Assembly (NCBI GenBank): GCA_028282185.1
Contig: JANQIJ010000234.1
Location: 1-7,471 of the forward strand
Length of the DNA: 7,471 nt
Direction: 5' to 3'
DNA from: Rhodospirillales bacterium
GTDB lineage: Bacteria; Pseudomonadota; Alphaproteobacteria; Rhodospirillales; Casp-alpha2
In this document: positions 5,454 to 7,471 of the stretch, in pieces
How the letters are laid out: each line of letters begins with the position of its first letter
How positions within the stretch are numbered: position 1 is the first letter of the stretch
Translations under genes and position numbers: made by a program
The notes under the pieces: generated by a model
Databases searched by the model: none
Told to the model about the DNA's origin: nothing
What the model saw: the letters and a program-made list of their open reading frames with translations, nothing else

Positions 5454-5678
5454 ATGGACGACAGGCGCGGGGACGCGGGGGAGGGCGGGGATCTCAGCCC
5501 CGAAGCCGCGGCGGCGCTCGCCAAGTTGCAGGAAATCGACCGCTTGCTGCCACGCTCGATCGAGGATTGGGTGCAGGAGCGTGAAGCGGACGGTCTGGAC
5601 GTGCCCGATATCCTGAAACGACGATTGGTGGAAAAGGCGCGCCTGCGCGATATCTACCGACAGGGCGGCGGCGCTTGA
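5454..5678 (+). CDS. Small hydrophilic protein of unknown function
   Basis: I do not recognise this 74-residue protein. An acidic, Gly-rich start (1-13) leads into SPEAAAALAKLQEIDRLLPR (about 15-34), then EDWVQEREADGLDVPDILKR, ending in a basic helix VEKARLRDIYRQGGGA. It appears mostly helical, with no signal peptide, membrane segment or cysteine, so it is probably cytoplasmic. The ATG at 5454 is preceded by GGGGGA with good spacing; the frame is open back to 5262, but that part crosses the promoter region and looks noncoding. The block from about residue 24 to 68 has the heptad-like hydrophobics and unbiased composition of a real protein. It lies divergent from rpsF and 110 bp upstream of fabD in the same direction, so it may be cotranscribed with fabD in part. 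Confidence 0.7.
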   Translation: MDDRRGDAGEGGDLSPEAAAALAKLQEIDRLLPRSIEDWVQEREADGLDVPDILKRRLVEKARLRDIYRQGGGA

Positions 5679-5703
5679 ACGCACGCCCTGGGTGCTTCCG
5701 CGC

Positions 5704-5732
5704 TTGACAGATGCCCGGCCGACGGTGATACC
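5704..5732 (+). promoter_or_regulatory. Candidate promoter for fabD-fabG
   Basis: A perfect -35 hexamer TTGACA (5704-5709, preceded by GC) is followed after 17 bp by GATACC (5727-5732), which has a TG just upstream in the style of an extended -10. Alphaproteobacterial promoters often depend on a strong CTTGAC element with a loose -10. Transcription would begin near 5739, about 50 nt before the fabD ATG. Confidence 0.6.
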
Positions 5733-5788
5733 TCTCGGCCCTTCAATCTCGATGAAAAACAATTGGCCCAGTGGGAGCAACCGTCGCC

Positions 5789-6742
5789 ATGGCACCTGCG
5801 CTGATCTTTCCCGGACAGGGATCTCAGACCGTCGGCATGGGCAAGGCCCTGTTCGATGCCTTTGCCGCTGCGCGCGAAGTCCACGAAGAAGTGGACGAGA
5901 CCCTGAAACAAAACCTGTCGAAGCTGATGTTCGAGGGACCGGAAGACGATCTGACGCTGACCGAGAACGCCCAACCGGCGATCATGACCGCCAGTTTGGC
6001 GGTGCTCGCCGTGCTGCGCGCCGAAGGCGGGTTCGATCTGGCGCAGAAGGTCGCCTTCGTCGCCGGTCATTCGCTGGGCGAGTATTCCGCCCATGCGGCG
6101 GCGGGGACCTTCTCCTTGGCGGATACGGCGCGATTGTTGAAAACCCGCGGTACAGAAATGCAGAAAGCCGTGCCCGTCGGTCAGGGCGCCATGGCCGCCC
6201 TGATGGGCCTTGAAATGGATGCCGTTGAAAAAGTCGCGGTCGAGGCCGCCGAAGGCGGTCCGGCGGGAGAAGTCTGCCAGCCCGGCAACGACAACGCCCC
6301 TGGCCAGATCGTTGTTTCCGGCTCGGCCGGCGCGGTCGAGCGGGCCATCGACCTGGCCAAGGAGGCGGGGGCCAAGCGGGCGGTCCTGCTGCCGGTCTCC
6401 GCGCCGTTCCACTGTGCCCTGATGCAGCCGGCGGCGGACGCCATGGATGCGGCGCTGGGCACGGTCACGATCAACGCCCCGGCGGTGCCGGTGATCGCCA
6501 ACGTGACCGCCGCGCCCGTCGAGGACCCGGCGGAAATTCACCGCCTCCTGGTCGATCAGGTCACCGGCATGGTCCGCTGGCGCGAATGCGTCGGCACCTT
6601 GAAGGCCCAGGGGATCGCCGATCTCGTCGAGGTCGGCTCCGGCAAGGTTCTGTCCGGTCTGGTCCGGCGCATCGACCGGGAGCTTTCGACGCAAAACGTC
6701 GGCACGCCGGATGAAGTCGAGGCCTTTCTCGGGTCTCTGTAA
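5789..6742 (+). CDS. fabD: Malonyl-CoA:ACP transacylase
   Basis: Transfers malonyl from CoA to acyl carrier protein, providing the extender unit for type II fatty acid synthesis in the cytoplasm. The protein is 317 residues, the normal family length. Visible motifs: ALIFPGQGSQ at 4-13; GHSLGEYSA with nucleophile S95; R120, the malonyl carboxylate-binding Arg (R117 in E. coli); APFHCALM with catalytic H208; and the C-terminal VGSGKVLSGL at 282-291. The ATG at 5789 is preferred over an in-frame GTG at 5771: GGGAG (5773-5777) precedes the ATG by 11 nt, homology begins right after it, and the GTG lacks a ribosome binding site. The fabG start follows after 37 nt, so the two form an operon, probably continuing to acpP and fabF outside the window. 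Confidence 0.97.
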   Translation: MAPALIFPGQGSQTVGMGKALFDAFAAAREVHEEVDETLKQNLSKLMFEGPEDDLTLTENAQPAIMTASLAVLAVLRAEGGFDLAQKVAFVAGHSLGEYSAHAAAGTFSLADTARLLKTRGTEMQKAVPVGQGAMAALMGLEMDAVEKVAVEAAEGGPAGEVCQPGNDNAPGQIVVSGSAGAVERAIDLAKEAGAKRAVLLPVSAPFHCALMQPAADAMDAALGTVTINAPAVPVIANVTAAPVEDPAEIHRLLVDQVTGMVRWRECVGTLKAQGIADLVEVGSGKVLSGLVRRIDRELSTQNVGTPDEVEAFLGSL

Positions 6743-6779
6743 ACGCTCGGGTCTTTAGTTTCAGGGAGGAACAACACGC

Positions 6780-7471
6780 ATGTTCGATCTTTCGGGAAAA
6801 ACCGCCTTGGTCACCGGTGCGTCGGGCGGGATCGGCGGCGCCATCGCCCGGGCGTTGCACGGCGCCGGCGCCCGGGTCGCGCTTTCCGGTCGCCGGATCG
6901 AGGCGTTGGAGCCGCTGGCCGCCGAATTGGGCGCGGCCGCCCATGTCGTCCCCGCCGACTTGTCGACGGCCGAAGGCCCGGACAAGCTGGTCGCCGACGC
7001 CGAAGCGGCGCTGGGCGACGGCGTCGGGATCCTCATCAACAACGCCGGTCTGACCCGCGACACCTTGATGATGCGGATGAAGGACGAGGACTGGCAGGCC
7101 GTCCTCGATGTCAATTTGACAGCCGCGTTCCGCCTGTCGCGATCGGTTCTGCGCGGTATGATGAAGGCCCGCGCGGGGCGGATCATCGGCATTACCTCGA
7201 TCGTCGGCGTTACCGGCAACGCCGGACAAGTCAACTACGCCGCGTCGAAGGCGGGGATGATCGGCATGACCAAGTCCTTGGCCCAGGAAGTGGCGGCCCG
7301 GGGGATCACGGTAAACTGCATCGCCCCCGGGTTCATCACGACCGCGATGACCGAAGGCCTGACCGATGCGCAGAAGGACGCCATCATGGGCGGTATTCCC
7401 GCCGCGCGCATGGGAACGTCCGAGGAAATCGCCGCCGCCGCGATCTACTTGGCCAGTGACGAAGCAGCCTA
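6780..7471 (+). CDS. fabG: 3-oxoacyl-ACP reductase, C-terminus cut by window edge
   Basis: NADPH-dependent short-chain dehydrogenase that reduces 3-oxoacyl-ACP to (R)-3-hydroxyacyl-ACP, the first reduction in each elongation round. The window holds 230 complete codons of an expected 245 or so. The Rossmann motif TGASGGIG is at 12-19, NNAG at 87-90, the structural/catalytic Asn N112 in DVNLTAAF, catalytic S140 in GITSIVG, and YAASK with Y153 and K157; PGFITTAM follows at 183-190, a typical FabG segment. The ATG is preceded by AGGGAGGA (6763-6770), a strong ribosome binding site. Position directly after fabD supports FabG over other family members. The missing end should carry the GQTLHVNGG-type C-terminus. 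Confidence 0.96.
   Translation, partial: MFDLSGKTALVTGASGGIGGAIARALHGAGARVALSGRRIEALEPLAAELGAAAHVVPADLSTAEGPDKLVADAEAALGDGVGILINNAGLTRDTLMMRMKDEDWQAVLDVNLTAAFRLSRSVLRGMMKARAGRIIGITSIVGVTGNAGQVNYAASKAGMIGMTKSLAQEVAARGITVNCIAPGFITTAMTEGLTDAQKDAIMGGIPAARMGTSEEIAAAAIYLASDEAA

Noticed and set aside
5771..5788. GTG start for FabD
   Set aside because: No ribosome binding site before it, and GGGAG for the ATG at 5789 lies within these codons.
5654..6694. Minus-strand open frame of 346 codons
   Set aside because: Complement of fabD, whose catalytic Ser, Arg and His are all in place on the plus strand.

Overview
The window looks like chromosomal core DNA from a high-GC alphaproteobacterium, most likely of the Rhodospirillales type. 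That placement is inferred from gene order, GC-rich codon use, an insertion near the C-terminus of DnaB that I recall from alphaproteobacterial homologues, and long tails on ribosomal proteins S6 and L9. I see no mobile element, CRISPR array, tRNA, rRNA or phage gene, and no foreign-looking base composition.

Layout. Two blocks diverge from an intergenic region at about 5173-5453. On the minus strand, read right to left, comes a ribosomal-protein operon: rpsF (S6, TTG start), rpsR (S18, overlapping rpsF by ATGA), a polytopic DUF2232/YybS-like membrane protein, and rplI (L9). It closes with a clear intrinsic terminator at 2512-2536. After a spacer of about 200 bp holding two copies of an 11-bp repeat that resembles DnaA boxes, a second minus-strand unit begins: dnaB (replicative helicase), then alr (alanine racemase), which starts inside the dnaB stop region and runs off the left edge. 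On the plus strand are a 74-codon gene I do not recognise, fabD (malonyl-CoA:ACP transacylase) behind a TTGACA-type promoter candidate, and fabG (3-oxoacyl-ACP reductase), cut by the right edge.

How the genes fit together. The minus strand combines small- and large-subunit ribosomal proteins with the replicative helicase and the enzyme that makes D-alanine for peptidoglycan. The plus strand supplies the loading and first-reduction steps of type II fatty acid synthesis. This is a growth-linked housekeeping neighbourhood. I found no previously undescribed biological system. The points worth a second look are the L9 and S6 tails, the dnaB upstream repeats, the structured rpsF leader, the small unknown gene, and the membrane protein embedded in the ribosomal operon.
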